Shown: in pieces, positions 9,118 through 18,393 of the stretch
Numbering within the stretch: the stretch's first letter is position 1
How the letters are laid out: every line of letters starts with the position of its first letter
NCBI GenBank assembly: GCA_963932545.1
Contig: CAWVRH010000001.1
Coordinates: forward strand, 1 to 64,000
Direction: 5' to 3'
DNA: 64,000 bases
Source: UBA8337 sp963932545
Lineage (GTDB): Bacteria; Pseudomonadota; Alphaproteobacteria; RS24
Program-made: the position numbers and the translations under genes
Notes under the pieces: model-generated
Databases searched by the model: none
What the model was told of the DNA's origin: nothing
The model's input: the letters and a program-made list of their open reading frames with translations, nothing else

Positions 9118-9284
9118 TATGTCTTCCTTTGTGCAAAAAACCCCATCGGTCTTTTAAAGCCTAATTAGCTCATTCCTGAGCTTAAACACACCGCTTCAGA
9201 CGATTTGTCAAGATGCCAGACCCCATGCAAAGCGCTTTCGTTTCCTAGGCGACAAAGGCAGCCAACTGGCGTATAAAACGTGGC

Positions 9285-10436
9285 ATGAATTTAATTACCA
9301 CAAATGAAGCCCTTGCGGCTCTCTGTTCCAAGCTTTCCACCCAACGATATATCACTGTCGATACGGAATTCTTGCGCGAAACCACCTTCTGGCCAAAACT
9401 TTGCCTCATCCAAGCTGCCGGCGACGGCGTCGAGGCAATGATCGACCCACTGGCTGAAGGCATTGATTTACAACCGTTTTATGACATTTTGGTTAATCCA
9501 GACGTGATAAAAGTGATGCATGGTTGCCGCCAAGACGTCGAGATTTTTCATAAAGCGGCCGATATTATCCCCGCGCCGCTTTTCGACACGCAAATCGCCG
9601 CCATGGTCTGTGGCTTCGGCGATGCTGTTGGCTATGAGACGCTGATTAAGAGAACCTCGGGCGGTAAAATTGACAAAGGCAGTCGCTTCACCGACTGGAG
9701 CCAACGCCCGTTGAGCGACGCGCAGCTAACCTATGCGCAAGCCGATGTGACGCATCTGCGCGATGCCTATGAAATTCTAGAAGCACAATTAGCTGAAAAT
9801 GGTCGTCGTGGCTGGTTGGAAGAAGAAAGCAATTTGCTATCCGACCCCGAAATTTACACCCAGCGCCCCGAGAACGCTTGGAAGCGGTTGAAGATGCAAG
9901 ACCGTCGCCCGCATGTTTTGGGCGTGCTGGTGGAAGTGGCGGCGTGGCGCGAAATCGAAGCGCAGGCGCGCGATGTGCCGCGCAATCGTATATTAAAAGA
10001 CGACGCCATTCGCGAGTTGGCCCTGCAAGGCCCGAAAGACAAAAAAGCCTTGAGCCGATTGCGCGCCGTGCAGCGCGGCTATGAAAATTCGCGCCATGCC
10101 GAGCCGCTGCTCGAAGCCGTGGCGCGCGGCAAAAAAAGACTGGCGGAAGAGCTACCCGACGTGCCTGCCCCCAGCGTTAACCGACAAGGCATTGGCCCTC
10201 TGGTCGATTTGCTGAAAGTGCTTTTAAAGCAGCGCAGCGAAGAGACTGGCGTGGCGCCAAAACTTATCGCTAATGTGGCCGACCTCGAACGTATTGCTAG
10301 CGATGCTGAGCCAGATGTCGCCGCGCTACACGGCTGGCGGCACGAAATTTTTGGTCAATATGCTTTGGATTTAAAGGCTGGCAAATTGGCGCTGGCCTCG
10401 CAAGACGACGCGGTTATTCTCGTCTCTCGAGATTAA
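9285..10436 (+). CDS. rnd: Ribonuclease D
   Basis: 383 residues. The N-terminal DEDD 3'-5' exonuclease domain has the acidic motifs ITVDTEFLRE, HGCRQDVEIF and the YAQADVTHL segment with Tyr and Asp; the C-terminal part contains an HRDC domain (about residues 205-290). The enzyme trims 3' ends of tRNA precursors and other stable RNAs. It is transcribed away from aspS across a 167-bp gap that must hold both promoters, and its end overlaps the convergent ppx stop by 4 bp. Confidence 0.93.
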   Translation: MNLITTNEALAALCSKLSTQRYITVDTEFLRETTFWPKLCLIQAAGDGVEAMIDPLAEGIDLQPFYDILVNPDVIKVMHGCRQDVEIFHKAADIIPAPLFDTQIAAMVCGFGDAVGYETLIKRTSGGKIDKGSRFTDWSQRPLSDAQLTYAQADVTHLRDAYEILEAQLAENGRRGWLEEESNLLSDPEIYTQRPENAWKRLKMQDRRPHVLGVLVEVAAWREIEAQARDVPRNRILKDDAIRELALQGPKDKKALSRLRAVQRGYENSRHAEPLLEAVARGKKRLAEELPDVPAPSVNRQGIGPLVDLLKVLLKQRSEETGVAPKLIANVADLERIASDAEPDVAALHGWRHEIFGQYALDLKAGKLALASQDDAVILVSRD

Positions 10437-11986
10437 TCAGCTTCAACGTCGCCAAATTTCAGCACCGGCTCCAGCCCCAAAACATGGGCGACAGCGCCAA
10501 GACGTTTCTCGATAATTGGCGCGTTCAGATTTTTCAGCGCTGGCGATAAAGTTAGGCTCAGCTTATGGCGCCCAGCTTTTAATTTCGTCTGCGGCAAAGC
10601 CCCCGGCAAGGAAGCCGAAAGCGAATGTGCCAAGCGCAAACTAAGCCCCAAAGCACAAGCTAAATCGGCATCTTTCGTCGATAACTGTAGCCCACCGAAC
10701 ACCATATCTGCCTCGCGCACCTTGTGGCGAAAGGACAAAGCATGCGCCATGAACACACGCGCTTTATGCGAAACCCCCACGAAAGGCGCCGTCAGCACCG
10801 TTTGGCTTATGGTGGCAGCGCGGAAGGACGAATGGCTGGACCACGCCAAATCTGAGATTAAACAGGAAGCCTCGCGCAATCGGTTTATTTCATCGAGTGC
10901 CAGAGTATCGGGCTCCGCATGGCGATATAAGCCATCTGTCCAAACCGCCAACTCATGTCCATAAGCCTCGGCCTTGCACAGGCGGCTGGCCATTTCTTCG
11001 CAAGCCATCAACAGCGGATCGAGGCTGCGATATTTTGTTTTCAGCTCGGCACATAAAAAGCCTTCGCGCACCGCATTGGCTGAGACGACGAGATTATTTG
11101 GCTGCACAAGTGCCATCAACCTGCGCAAAACTAACGCAGCAGCCGGCAAGTCTTTTCGGCGGTTGTCTGGGCCTTGCGCCAATAGCTGTTCCGCCGCGCC
11201 ATCTGGTTGAGATAAGCGCGCACAAAATAGCTCCGCCTCCTGCAGGCTCATTTCATATTGATGCAGCACCTCTAGCGGATAGTCGATGGTCTGCATGTGC
11301 AATTTAGCCATGGCGCGCCAAGTGCCGCCGACAACATAAATCGGTAAATCGCGCCCGTCTTGCAACCAGCCCAATGTGCCAAGCGCCGTCTCGATAAGGC
11401 CCGACATGACCTGCAAATCATTGCCACTGGCGCGCTCCAATGCCAGCACACCCAAAGGCAAACTGGCCCAGTGATGCACCTGCCCATCACAAATTCGCGC
11501 CAACTCTAAGCTGCCGCCGCCCAAGTCAGCGACAATGCCATCTGCACCCGGGATGCCAAGCATCACACCGTCGGCGGAAAAAAGGGCTTCTTCCTCCCCG
11601 CTCAACACCCGAATTTTATGCCCGAGGCAGGCTTCTGCCTCGGCAATAAATTCGGCGCTATTGTCGGCTTCGCGCACGGCAGCCGTGGCAAAAGCCGCTA
11701 AGTTTTCGATACCCAATTGCTCGGCAATCGCCCGAAACCGGCGAAACGTTTCCAGAGCCTTCTCGCGGGGCTGGTCATCAATAGATCCGCTGGCCGCCAC
11801 CGCATCGCCGAGGCGACAAAAAGCCCGCTCATTATAAATCGGAAGCAAGGTTCTGGCCGAGCCGCTATAGCCAACCAAACGCACAGAGTTAGAGCCGATA
11901 TCCAAAACACCTTGCGGCGCGTCGGGCGGCAGAGTTCCTAGTTTCGATAACGCCTTGGCGTATTTATCGGTATAGCTCCCAGTCAT
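10433..11986 (-). CDS. ppx: Exopolyphosphatase / Ppx-GppA family phosphatase
   Basis: 517 residues. The sugar kinase/Hsp70-type ATPase fold is recognised from the DIGSNSVRLVGY phosphate loop near residue 30, the catalytic segment with LSGEEEALFSADG, and the GIVADLGGGSLELARI loop; the C-terminal half resembles the HD-like helical extension of Ppx. It lies 31 bp downstream of ppk on the same strand, so one operon would make both the enzyme that builds polyphosphate and one that degrades it. A second paralogue lies at 61.5-62.7 kb and lacks this long C-terminal half. Confidence 0.88.
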   Translation of the reverse strand: MTGSYTDKYAKALSKLGTLPPDAPQGVLDIGSNSVRLVGYSGSARTLLPIYNERAFCRLGDAVAASGSIDDQPREKALETFRRFRAIAEQLGIENLAAFATAAVREADNSAEFIAEAEACLGHKIRVLSGEEEALFSADGVMLGIPGADGIVADLGGGSLELARICDGQVHHWASLPLGVLALERASGNDLQVMSGLIETALGTLGWLQDGRDLPIYVVGGTWRAMAKLHMQTIDYPLEVLHQYEMSLQEAELFCARLSQPDGAAEQLLAQGPDNRRKDLPAAALVLRRLMALVQPNNLVVSANAVREGFLCAELKTKYRSLDPLLMACEEMASRLCKAEAYGHELAVWTDGLYRHAEPDTLALDEINRLREASCLISDLAWSSHSSFRAATISQTVLTAPFVGVSHKARVFMAHALSFRHKVREADMVFGGLQLSTKDADLACALGLSLRLAHSLSASLPGALPQTKLKAGRHKLSLTLSPALKNLNAPIIEKRLGAVAHVLGLEPVLKFGDVEAD

Positions 11987-12017
11987 CGGATGAGCTTGCC
12001 TGTTTGTTCAAAATTCT

Positions 12018-14201
12018 TCAAGCCTTGCCGCCTTTTACATCGCTGGCTTTATCAAATGATTTGCCTCGGCCAGACAGGCTCGGATTGGTCATAAAATACG
12101 CATGCGCGTTCATCGGTTCCTCGCCTTGCGCCAAGCTGGCACGAAGATATTGCCCACCGTCTTGCATCAACCAGCTCTGCTGATTGTCTCCAAGGTTGGT
12201 AACCATAATTTGTTCCAACACTTGGGCGTGAACCGTCGGGTTTAAAATCGGGGTTAGAATTTCCACACGACGATTGAGGTTGCGTGGCATCCAATCAGCG
12301 GACGAAAAGAACACTTTCGCCTGCGTCGACGGCAACGCCTCCCCACCCCCAAAACAGACAATTCGCGAGTGTTCCAAAAACCGCCCGATGATGCTTTTCA
12401 CGCGGATATTTTCCGACAGCCCTTCCACCCCAGCGCGCAAACAACAGATGCCCCGCACCACAAGGTCGATTTGCACCCCAGCTTGCGACGCCTCGTAGAG
12501 GGCATCAATCACGAAAGGATCGACCAGCGAATTCATCTTCGCCCAAATGCTGGCCGGACGCCCGGATGCCGCATGCTCCATCTCGTCTTGTATGTGAGCC
12601 ATCAAAGTGTTGCGCAACGTAAGGGGCGACATGGCCAGCTTCTTCAAATCTTTCGGTTCCGCATAGCCCGTGAAAAAGTTGAACACTTGCGACGCATCCG
12701 AGGCAATCTCGCGGTCGCAGGTAAACAAAGATAAATCCGTGTAGGTTTTGGCGTTCTGCGGGTGATAATTGCCGGTGCCCAAATGCACATAGGTGCGGAT
12801 AACGTCCGCCTCGCGGCGCATCACGAGGCTTACTTTCGCATGCGTCTTTAGCTGCAAAAACCCGTAAACCACTTGCACGCCCGCGCGCTCCATATCGCGG
12901 GCCAACCGAATGTTCGCCGCCTCATCAAAACGCGCCTTTAGCTCCACCAGCGCAGTGACGGACTTGCCCGCCTCCGCCGCCTCGATGAGCGCTTTTACAA
13001 TCGGGCTATCTTCTGTTGTGCGATACAGGGTTTGTTTGATCGCCACAACATCTGGGTCGAGCGCGGCTTGGCGCAAAAATTGCACCACCACATCAAAGCT
13101 CTCATAGGGGTGATGGACGAGGATATCTTTCTGGCCAATGGCCGAAAAACAATCGCCACCATGCTCGCGAATACGCTCGGGGAAGCGCGCCGCAAATGGC
13201 GGAAATTTATGTTCGCGCGCACCGTGAGCATAAAGCTCCTCGGTTTGTGCCAACCCCACTAAGCCATCCACCAGCACCATGCCTCGGCTGTCGACGTGCA
13301 ATTCTTTTTGCACGAGCTTTTGCAAATTATCGGGCATTTCGCTATCCAGCTTCAGGCGAATAACGGAGCCACGCCGCCGCCGCTTGAGCGCGCTTTCAAA
13401 CAATTGCACCAAGTCTTCGGCCTCTTCCTCGACCTCGATATCACTATCGCGGATAACGCGAAACATGCCTTGGCCTAAAACTTCATAGCCAGGAAACGTG
13501 CGTTCAATAAAAGTCGAAATGAGAGTTTCCAGACGTACGAAATTAACCTCTTTGCCCTCCCCCGAAGGCAATCGGATAAACCGATCCAGCTGTTGCGGGA
13601 TGAGCAGCAAAGCGTTCATCGGCCTGGCGTCACTCAAGCGCGCCAATTGCAAGGCCAAGGCCATGCCTAAATTCGGCACAAATGGAAACGGATGCGCGGG
13701 GTCAATCGCCAAAGGCGTCAGCACCGGTAAAACATGATCGAGAAAATACTCTTGCAACCAGCTTAACTGCTCTGGCGATAATTCGTCTGTGTTGCGCACA
13801 TAAAATTGCAAATCGCGCATTTCCGCAACCAGCGTTCGCCACACATCTTGCTGGGTCGCCATCAGGGCGTTTGAGCGTTCGGCGACTTCTTTTAACTGCT
13901 GCACTGGGGTTAAGCCATCTTGGCTCGCCACATCGACACCCGCCTTGGTTTGCCCCACCAGACCGGCCACGCGCACCATAAAAAACTCGTCCAGATTACT
14001 GGCCGAAATGGACAAGAACCGAAGCCGTTCCATTACCGGATGATTGGGATTGCTGGCTTCCTCTAGCACGCGTTGGTTAAACGCCAACCATGACAGCTCG
14101 CGATTGATGAACCTCTCGCCGCGCGAAAACCCCAGCCACTGCTCTGCGACTTCGCTCGGCTTGGCACCTAATTCTGTTAATGTTTTCAGCTTGTTGGACA
14201 T
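12018..14201 (-). CDS. ppk: Polyphosphate kinase 1
   Basis: 727 residues, full length for PPK1. It transfers the gamma phosphate of ATP to a growing polyphosphate chain through a phosphohistidine. The N-terminus FINRELSWLAFNQRVLEEA, the conserved HHPYESFDVVVQFL region and the catalytic histidine in LKTHAKVSLV followed by GTGNYHPQNAKTYTDLSLFT are all present. The gene starts 8 bp after hdaA, and ppx follows it, giving hdaA-ppk-ppx on the minus strand. Confidence 0.95.
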   Translation of the reverse strand: MSNKLKTLTELGAKPSEVAEQWLGFSRGERFINRELSWLAFNQRVLEEASNPNHPVMERLRFLSISASNLDEFFMVRVAGLVGQTKAGVDVASQDGLTPVQQLKEVAERSNALMATQQDVWRTLVAEMRDLQFYVRNTDELSPEQLSWLQEYFLDHVLPVLTPLAIDPAHPFPFVPNLGMALALQLARLSDARPMNALLLIPQQLDRFIRLPSGEGKEVNFVRLETLISTFIERTFPGYEVLGQGMFRVIRDSDIEVEEEAEDLVQLFESALKRRRRGSVIRLKLDSEMPDNLQKLVQKELHVDSRGMVLVDGLVGLAQTEELYAHGAREHKFPPFAARFPERIREHGGDCFSAIGQKDILVHHPYESFDVVVQFLRQAALDPDVVAIKQTLYRTTEDSPIVKALIEAAEAGKSVTALVELKARFDEAANIRLARDMERAGVQVVYGFLQLKTHAKVSLVMRREADVIRTYVHLGTGNYHPQNAKTYTDLSLFTCDREIASDASQVFNFFTGYAEPKDLKKLAMSPLTLRNTLMAHIQDEMEHAASGRPASIWAKMNSLVDPFVIDALYEASQAGVQIDLVVRGICCLRAGVEGLSENIRVKSIIGRFLEHSRIVCFGGGEALPSTQAKVFFSSADWMPRNLNRRVEILTPILNPTVHAQVLEQIMVTNLGDNQQSWLMQDGGQYLRASLAQGEEPMNAHAYFMTNPSLSGRGKSFDKASDVKGGKA

Positions 14202-14209
14202 ATGCCAGT

Positions 14210-14929
14210 TTACCCGAAATTATTGTCTAGCGCTATAGCATCCAATACTTGGGCCACCAGTGGCACGGTAATCGAGCGTTTTTCAGACAAAGCAATTTGG
14301 TCGATATGCGCCACAATCTCACCCATCGCCGTATAATTGCGCTCGATGCGAGGCAGTAAATAATCAACGACGCGCGGTTCTATTCGCACTTGTCGGTCGG
14401 CAAATAATTTGGCCAGAAGACCGCTCATCAACTCATCATCGGGCAGATGCATCGCCACCGCAGGTATCGCTTTCAGGCGCGAGCTTAAGTCCGGCAAGTG
14501 CAAATCCATTTGCGCCGCAGGAATTCTAGACAATAACAATAATTTGGCGCCGCTATTTTTGGCATGATTGAGCAAATGAAACAGCGCCTCTTCCGCCTCT
14601 TTTGGCAAGTCCTCAAGCGCGTCGATGAGAACCACTGCATCCCCCCCCCCCATTGCAGCTTGCGCAGAGGGAGACCCGATAAAATCGGCGACCAGGGCCT
14701 CGTTCAAGTCGGCGGCATCAACCGGGATGACGGACACTTGATTGGCCAACACAGAGGCCAAATGGCTTTTGCCGCATCCGCGCGGGCCGTATAGCCATTG
14801 TACTGGGGCATCCCATGCAGCAATGCCATCGATGACGCTCACCGCTTCTGCATTACTATCGGTTACCAAAAACGCATCGCGCCCCAAAGCCGTGCGTTGG
14901 GGTAAATCAAACACTAATTGTTTATTCAT
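14210..14929 (-). CDS. hdaA: HdaA, DnaA-related regulator of replication initiation
   Basis: 239 residues from the ATG at 14929, chosen because the protein then begins with the beta-clamp motif QLVFDLP at residues 4-10, as in Hda proteins. The AAA+ core has Walker A GPRGCGKS (residues 48-55) and a Walker B-like VVLIDALEDL (about 99-108); the DnaA DNA-binding helix-turn-helix is absent. HdaA works with the sliding clamp to convert ATP-DnaA to ADP-DnaA after initiation. A run of 11 C (11 G in the coding strand) encodes the end of Met-Gly-Gly-Gly-Asp just before Walker B, so a one-base slip would truncate the protein. It overlaps the perM-like gene by 8 bp. Confidence 0.9.
   Translation of the reverse strand: MNKQLVFDLPQRTALGRDAFLVTDSNAEAVSVIDGIAAWDAPVQWLYGPRGCGKSHLASVLANQVSVIPVDAADLNEALVADFIGSPSAQAAMGGGDAVVLIDALEDLPKEAEEALFHLLNHAKNSGAKLLLLSRIPAAQMDLHLPDLSSRLKAIPAVAMHLPDDELMSGLLAKLFADRQVRIEPRVVDYLLPRIERNYTAMGEIVAHIDQIALSEKRSITVPLVAQVLDAIALDNNFG
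14641..14651. repeat. Homopolymer of 11 C inside hdaA
   Basis: Eleven consecutive C on the plus strand, read as G in hdaA codons for Met93-Gly94-Gly95-Gly96-Asp97. At its present length the frame is open. It is the longest G/C homopolymer I noticed in the window and is a point where replication slippage or sequencing error would shift the frame. Confidence 0.95.
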
Positions 14930-15959
14930 CGCGCGCCGAGCCAGAGACGTAATCACGCTGATATAGGGTCACGCCATAGCGGATTAAAACCCCGAGAATA
15001 GCGGCAATTGGAACCGCCAAAAGCAATCCTAAAAAACCAAATAATGTGCCCATAGCCAGCAAAGCAAACATAATCCAAACCGGATGTAATTGTACCCGAT
15101 CGCCGACCCAGCGAGGGGTTAAAACATTGCCCTCGATAAATTGCCCGACCACAAACACCAGCCCAATTTGCCCGAGGCTTGACCATTCGAAACCAAATTG
15201 CCCCAGCCCCAGAGCGCCCGCAAGAAGCAAGCCAAAAGCCGCGCCCACATAAGGCACAAAACTCACCAAACCGGCCAGCAGCCCTACAAAAACACCGCCT
15301 TGCAAACCCACCAAAGACAGGCCCACCGCATAAATAAGGCCCAGCGCCATGCACACCATAATCTGACCCCGAGCAAAACCGCCCAGCGTCGTATCAATTT
15401 GGCGCGCCAGCTCGCGAATGGTCTGGCTCTGCTCATCTGGCAGCAGCGCATCAATGCGGGCGATCATGCGGTCCCAATCGTTCAACATATAAACCGCCAC
15501 AATGGGGGTGATGATGAGAAGGCTCAAAACATTGAGCAAGGAAAGCCCCGTGAACAATAAGCTCGATGCCGTATTTTGCAGGCCACCACGCAGGCTCTCG
15601 CCTAGGGAGCTAACAATTTGCGACTGCCCAACGGCTAGGTTTTCCGCCACCATCCAATTTTGCACATCGGCGATATAAGACGGCAAGGCACCAATCAACA
15701 GGCTAATTTGGGTTGCCATTAGCGGTATGCCTAACGTCAAGGCTACCAACACAACCAAGCCCACGACAAGCGTAACCGTCGCTGTGGCCAAACTGCGGCG
15801 CATCCCTAGGGCCTCTAATCGGTCGGCCACGGGATCGAGAAAATAAGCCAGCGCGAAGCCCAAAACAAACGGCAGTAAAATCGACGAGAGAGCCGCTAAA
15901 AGATAAACCGACAAGACAAAAGCCATCACCAAAAGCACGTGGGACAAACGAACGGGCAT
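14922..15959 (-). CDS. AI-2E family (PerM-like) membrane protein
   Basis: 345 residues with about eight hydrophobic segments: paired helices at the N-terminus, a soluble middle region (about 60-150 residues in) and several helices at the C-terminus with the conserved GLVSFVPYVGAAFG and PRWVGDRVQLHPVWI motifs. The family includes TqsA and PerM; substrates range from autoinducer-2 to ions and are unknown for most members. Its placement next to hdaA and the DUF2066 gene and purM is conserved in alphaproteobacteria. The start overlaps the DUF2066 stop as TAATG, which implies translational coupling. Confidence 0.88.
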   Translation of the reverse strand: MPVRLSHVLLVMAFVLSVYLLAALSSILLPFVLGFALAYFLDPVADRLEALGMRRSLATATVTLVVGLVVLVALTLGIPLMATQISLLIGALPSYIADVQNWMVAENLAVGQSQIVSSLGESLRGGLQNTASSLLFTGLSLLNVLSLLIITPIVAVYMLNDWDRMIARIDALLPDEQSQTIRELARQIDTTLGGFARGQIMVCMALGLIYAVGLSLVGLQGGVFVGLLAGLVSFVPYVGAAFGLLLAGALGLGQFGFEWSSLGQIGLVFVVGQFIEGNVLTPRWVGDRVQLHPVWIMFALLAMGTLFGFLGLLLAVPIAAILGVLIRYGVTLYQRDYVSGSARDE

Positions 15960-17188
15960 TATGGGGTCTCTCCTAAATCAGCCGGTAAGTCAGCCGTTGG
16001 CGTTTGCGCTGGTGTTTGCGCTGGTGTTTGCGCTGGTGTTTGCGTTTGGGTTTGCGACGAAACATCTGTCGCCAATGGCTCCCCAAACGCTTCAATGCCT
16101 AAGGCACTGGCGGTTTCTACATTGGCCACTTGGCGCGCGGTTAGCGGGCCGCCAAGCACAAGTTCATTCTGGTCTAGATTGCTGATTAACTGAACCACAG
16201 AGCCAATATACGCAAGGTCGACATAGGCGTAATTTTTCGTGAGCTCGACAATTTTAACTTCGCGAACCAAATCCACCGCGTTCAAACGATCCAATAGGCG
16301 CGTCCAGTCCGCTAAACCCGTGTAGCTCGCCCGCACTTGCAACACTTGCTTTTCATCCGACCCTACAGCCGCCACAGATTTCCAGCGGGCGGCCAAAATG
16401 CCCATGACTTCGTCAATCGCGCGTTGGCCCATTTCCGGATGCGGATTGCCGGTGCGATAGGTCTTCACAATCACGTCGCTTTCATCGGCGCCAAAAATAT
16501 AAACCGTGACCCCCAATTGCCCGTCCACATCCGCCAACGCATGCGCCACCACCACGGTGTCCGTGCCATAGCGTTCGTTCAGCCGTTGTAATTTTGCGGG
16601 GTCGCCGATCAGAATATCCTCCGCATTGGCAATCGCGGTGTCTTCTAAATCCCCCAGAGGCAGCAGCATGGGCGCCAGACTATTATCAATGTCATAGGCG
16701 GCCCATTCTTGGCGCCACCAATGCTCGCCCCAGCTTTGCAGGCCTTCTATATCTTCTAAAACGGGCAACAGAAGCGCTGGCTGGCTTTGCACTTCGGTGA
16801 TAGCCACACCTACGCCGCGCAATAATTCACGCAAAGGAGCTGGTTTAAACTGCACTGACAAAGTAGCCAAATAGCGCCCGGGCCCCGTTTTCTCGTCTGA
16901 AATCCGTAAGCCCTCGACCAGATTTTCAAAATCTAAAGCCTGAATATCGGGCAATTTTTCCCATTCATCTTGCTTGATCAGGCGGCGCATAACCAAGGAA
17001 AGCGCTTTGGTTTGGCCATCGCGCAAGGCGGCTGCGCGCGCTAGGCTGGTAGACGCGGCGCTGGCATCCACGTTAATTTTTTGAACTTCAAAAACATTGC
17101 CCGCCCGCACGCCCGCCTGCACACAGACACCCCCGAAAGAGAGTGCCAGCAGGACAAATAGAAATTTGGAAAACAGATGTTTTTTCAT
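15959..17188 (-). CDS. DUF2066 secreted protein
   Basis: 409 residues from the ATG at 17188, which gives a signal peptide (Lys-Lys start, FLFVLLALSFGG core, cleavage near Ala-Gly-Val); a start 36 bp further upstream would add residues before it. The mature part fits DUF2066 (NVFEVQKINVDASAAS near the N-terminus). The C-terminus is a low-complexity tail of Gln-Thr-Pro-Ala repeats encoded by 12-bp direct repeats, and looks unstructured. Function is unknown; its neighbours hint at an envelope protein whose expression is tied to the PerM-like gene. It is divergent from purM across 137 bp. Confidence 0.82.
   Translation of the reverse strand: MKKHLFSKFLFVLLALSFGGVCVQAGVRAGNVFEVQKINVDASAASTSLARAAALRDGQTKALSLVMRRLIKQDEWEKLPDIQALDFENLVEGLRISDEKTGPGRYLATLSVQFKPAPLRELLRGVGVAITEVQSQPALLLPVLEDIEGLQSWGEHWWRQEWAAYDIDNSLAPMLLPLGDLEDTAIANAEDILIGDPAKLQRLNERYGTDTVVVAHALADVDGQLGVTVYIFGADESDVIVKTYRTGNPHPEMGQRAIDEVMGILAARWKSVAAVGSDEKQVLQVRASYTGLADWTRLLDRLNAVDLVREVKIVELTKNYAYVDLAYIGSVVQLISNLDQNELVLGGPLTARQVANVETASALGIEAFGEPLATDVSSQTQTQTPAQTPAQTPAQTPTADLPADLGETP
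16000..16055. repeat. 12-bp tandem repeat coding for Gln-Thr-Pro-Ala
   Basis: Unit GCGCTGGTGTTT occurs three times in a row with one more diverged copy (GCGTTTGGGTTT) and a partial unit in front. It codes for the C-terminal QTPA repeats of the DUF2066 protein. Unit length is a multiple of three, so copy-number changes would keep the frame. Confidence 0.9.
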
Positions 17189-17325
17189 AGCGGCCAAGTT
17201 ACCGCGCAGTTTCCTCCACGGCAATCACTTAAAGTTTCAATTACGGGGTTACATTACCCACGATGCAGGCTATTTTGTGGCAAGTTTTCGATTCCACTGC
17301 GTTGTTACGCGCCTTGAGGTGATTT

Positions 17326-18393
17326 ATGTCCGGCCCTAGCAAAACACCCCTAACATATGCCCAAGCGGGCGTGGATATTGAGGCGGGCAATGATTTAGTC
17401 AAACGCATCGGGCCGCTCGCCAAATCCACCGCACGCACGGGCGCCGATGTCGACCTTGGCGGCTTTGGTGGTCTGTTCGACTTGGCGGCTTGCAAATTCG
17501 ACGATCCGGTTTTGGTGGCAGCCAATGATGGCGTCGGCACGAAATTAAAAATCGCTATTGAAGCCAATAAACACGACACCGTGGGCATTGATTTGGTCGC
17601 CATGTGCGTCAATGACCTCATCGTGCAAGGCGCAGAACCTCTGTTCTTCCTCGATTATTTCGCCTCTGGCAAATTAGACGTCGATGCCGCCACAAATGTG
17701 ATTGCGGGCATCGCGCAAGGCTGTCGCCAAGCCAATTGCGCGCTTATCGGCGGCGAAACGGCTGAAATGCCGGGCATGTATGCGGCCGGAGATTATGACT
17801 TAGCGGGCTTCTCGGTAGGTGCCGTAGAGCGCACGAAAGTCTTGCCAAAGAAAGACATTGCGGCGGGCGATTTGATTTTAGGTCTCGCCTCCAACGGATT
17901 GCACTCGAACGGATTTTCTTTGGTGCGCCGCTTGGTAGAAGCCGAAGGCCTGTCGTGGGATTCCCCCTCGCCTGCCGATGACACCAAGAGCTTGGCCGAA
18001 GATTTGCTGACCCCAACGCGGATTTATGTGCGCTCTGTGCTGGCCGCGTTAAAAGCCAATGCGCCGATAAAAGGCCTCGTGCATATTACCGGCGGCGGCT
18101 TTCAAGAAAACTTGCCGCGCGTGCTAGACAACACGTTGGCCGCGCATATTGATCTCTCGGCATGGAAATTGCCGCGCGTGTTCCAGTGGCTACAAAAAGC
18201 AGGCGCCATCGAAGAAGCCGAACTTTTGCGCACGTTCAACTGCGGCATCGGCATGGCCGTGGTCGTGCCGATGGACGTGGCCGCCGATGTGATGGCTTTG
18301 CTGGCCGCGCAAGGCGAGACGGTTCTGCCCATCGGCACCATTACCCAACGCGCGGGCGATGCGGTGACCTTTTCTGGAACTCTATCTGCATGA
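17326..18393 (+). CDS. purM: Phosphoribosylformylglycinamidine cyclo-ligase (AIR synthetase)
   Basis: 355 residues. PurM closes the imidazole ring of purine biosynthesis using ATP. Conserved segments seen: YAQAGVDIEAGNDLV, the VAANDGVGTKLKIA nucleotide-binding region, GIDLVAMCVNDLIVQGAEPLFFLDY, GGETAEMPG and HITGGGFQENLPRVL. A GAGGTGA ribosome site precedes the ATG. The stop codon overlaps the purN start by 4 bases (ATGA), the usual purM-purN coupling. Confidence 0.96.
   Translation: MSGPSKTPLTYAQAGVDIEAGNDLVKRIGPLAKSTARTGADVDLGGFGGLFDLAACKFDDPVLVAANDGVGTKLKIAIEANKHDTVGIDLVAMCVNDLIVQGAEPLFFLDYFASGKLDVDAATNVIAGIAQGCRQANCALIGGETAEMPGMYAAGDYDLAGFSVGAVERTKVLPKKDIAAGDLILGLASNGLHSNGFSLVRRLVEAEGLSWDSPSPADDTKSLAEDLLTPTRIYVRSVLAALKANAPIKGLVHITGGGFQENLPRVLDNTLAAHIDLSAWKLPRVFQWLQKAGAIEEAELLRTFNCGIGMAVVVPMDVAADVMALLAAQGETVLPIGTITQRAGDAVTFSGTLSA

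Noticed and set aside
9167..9182. Short inverted repeat AGCTCA/TGAGCT between aspS and rnd
   Set aside because: Only 6 bp with a 4-nt loop; too short to support an operator or attenuator without conservation data.
18162..18389. 5' extension of purN inside purM
   Set aside because: The open frame upstream of 18390 overlaps the conserved end of purM; the PurN family starts at the ATG in the ATGA overlap.
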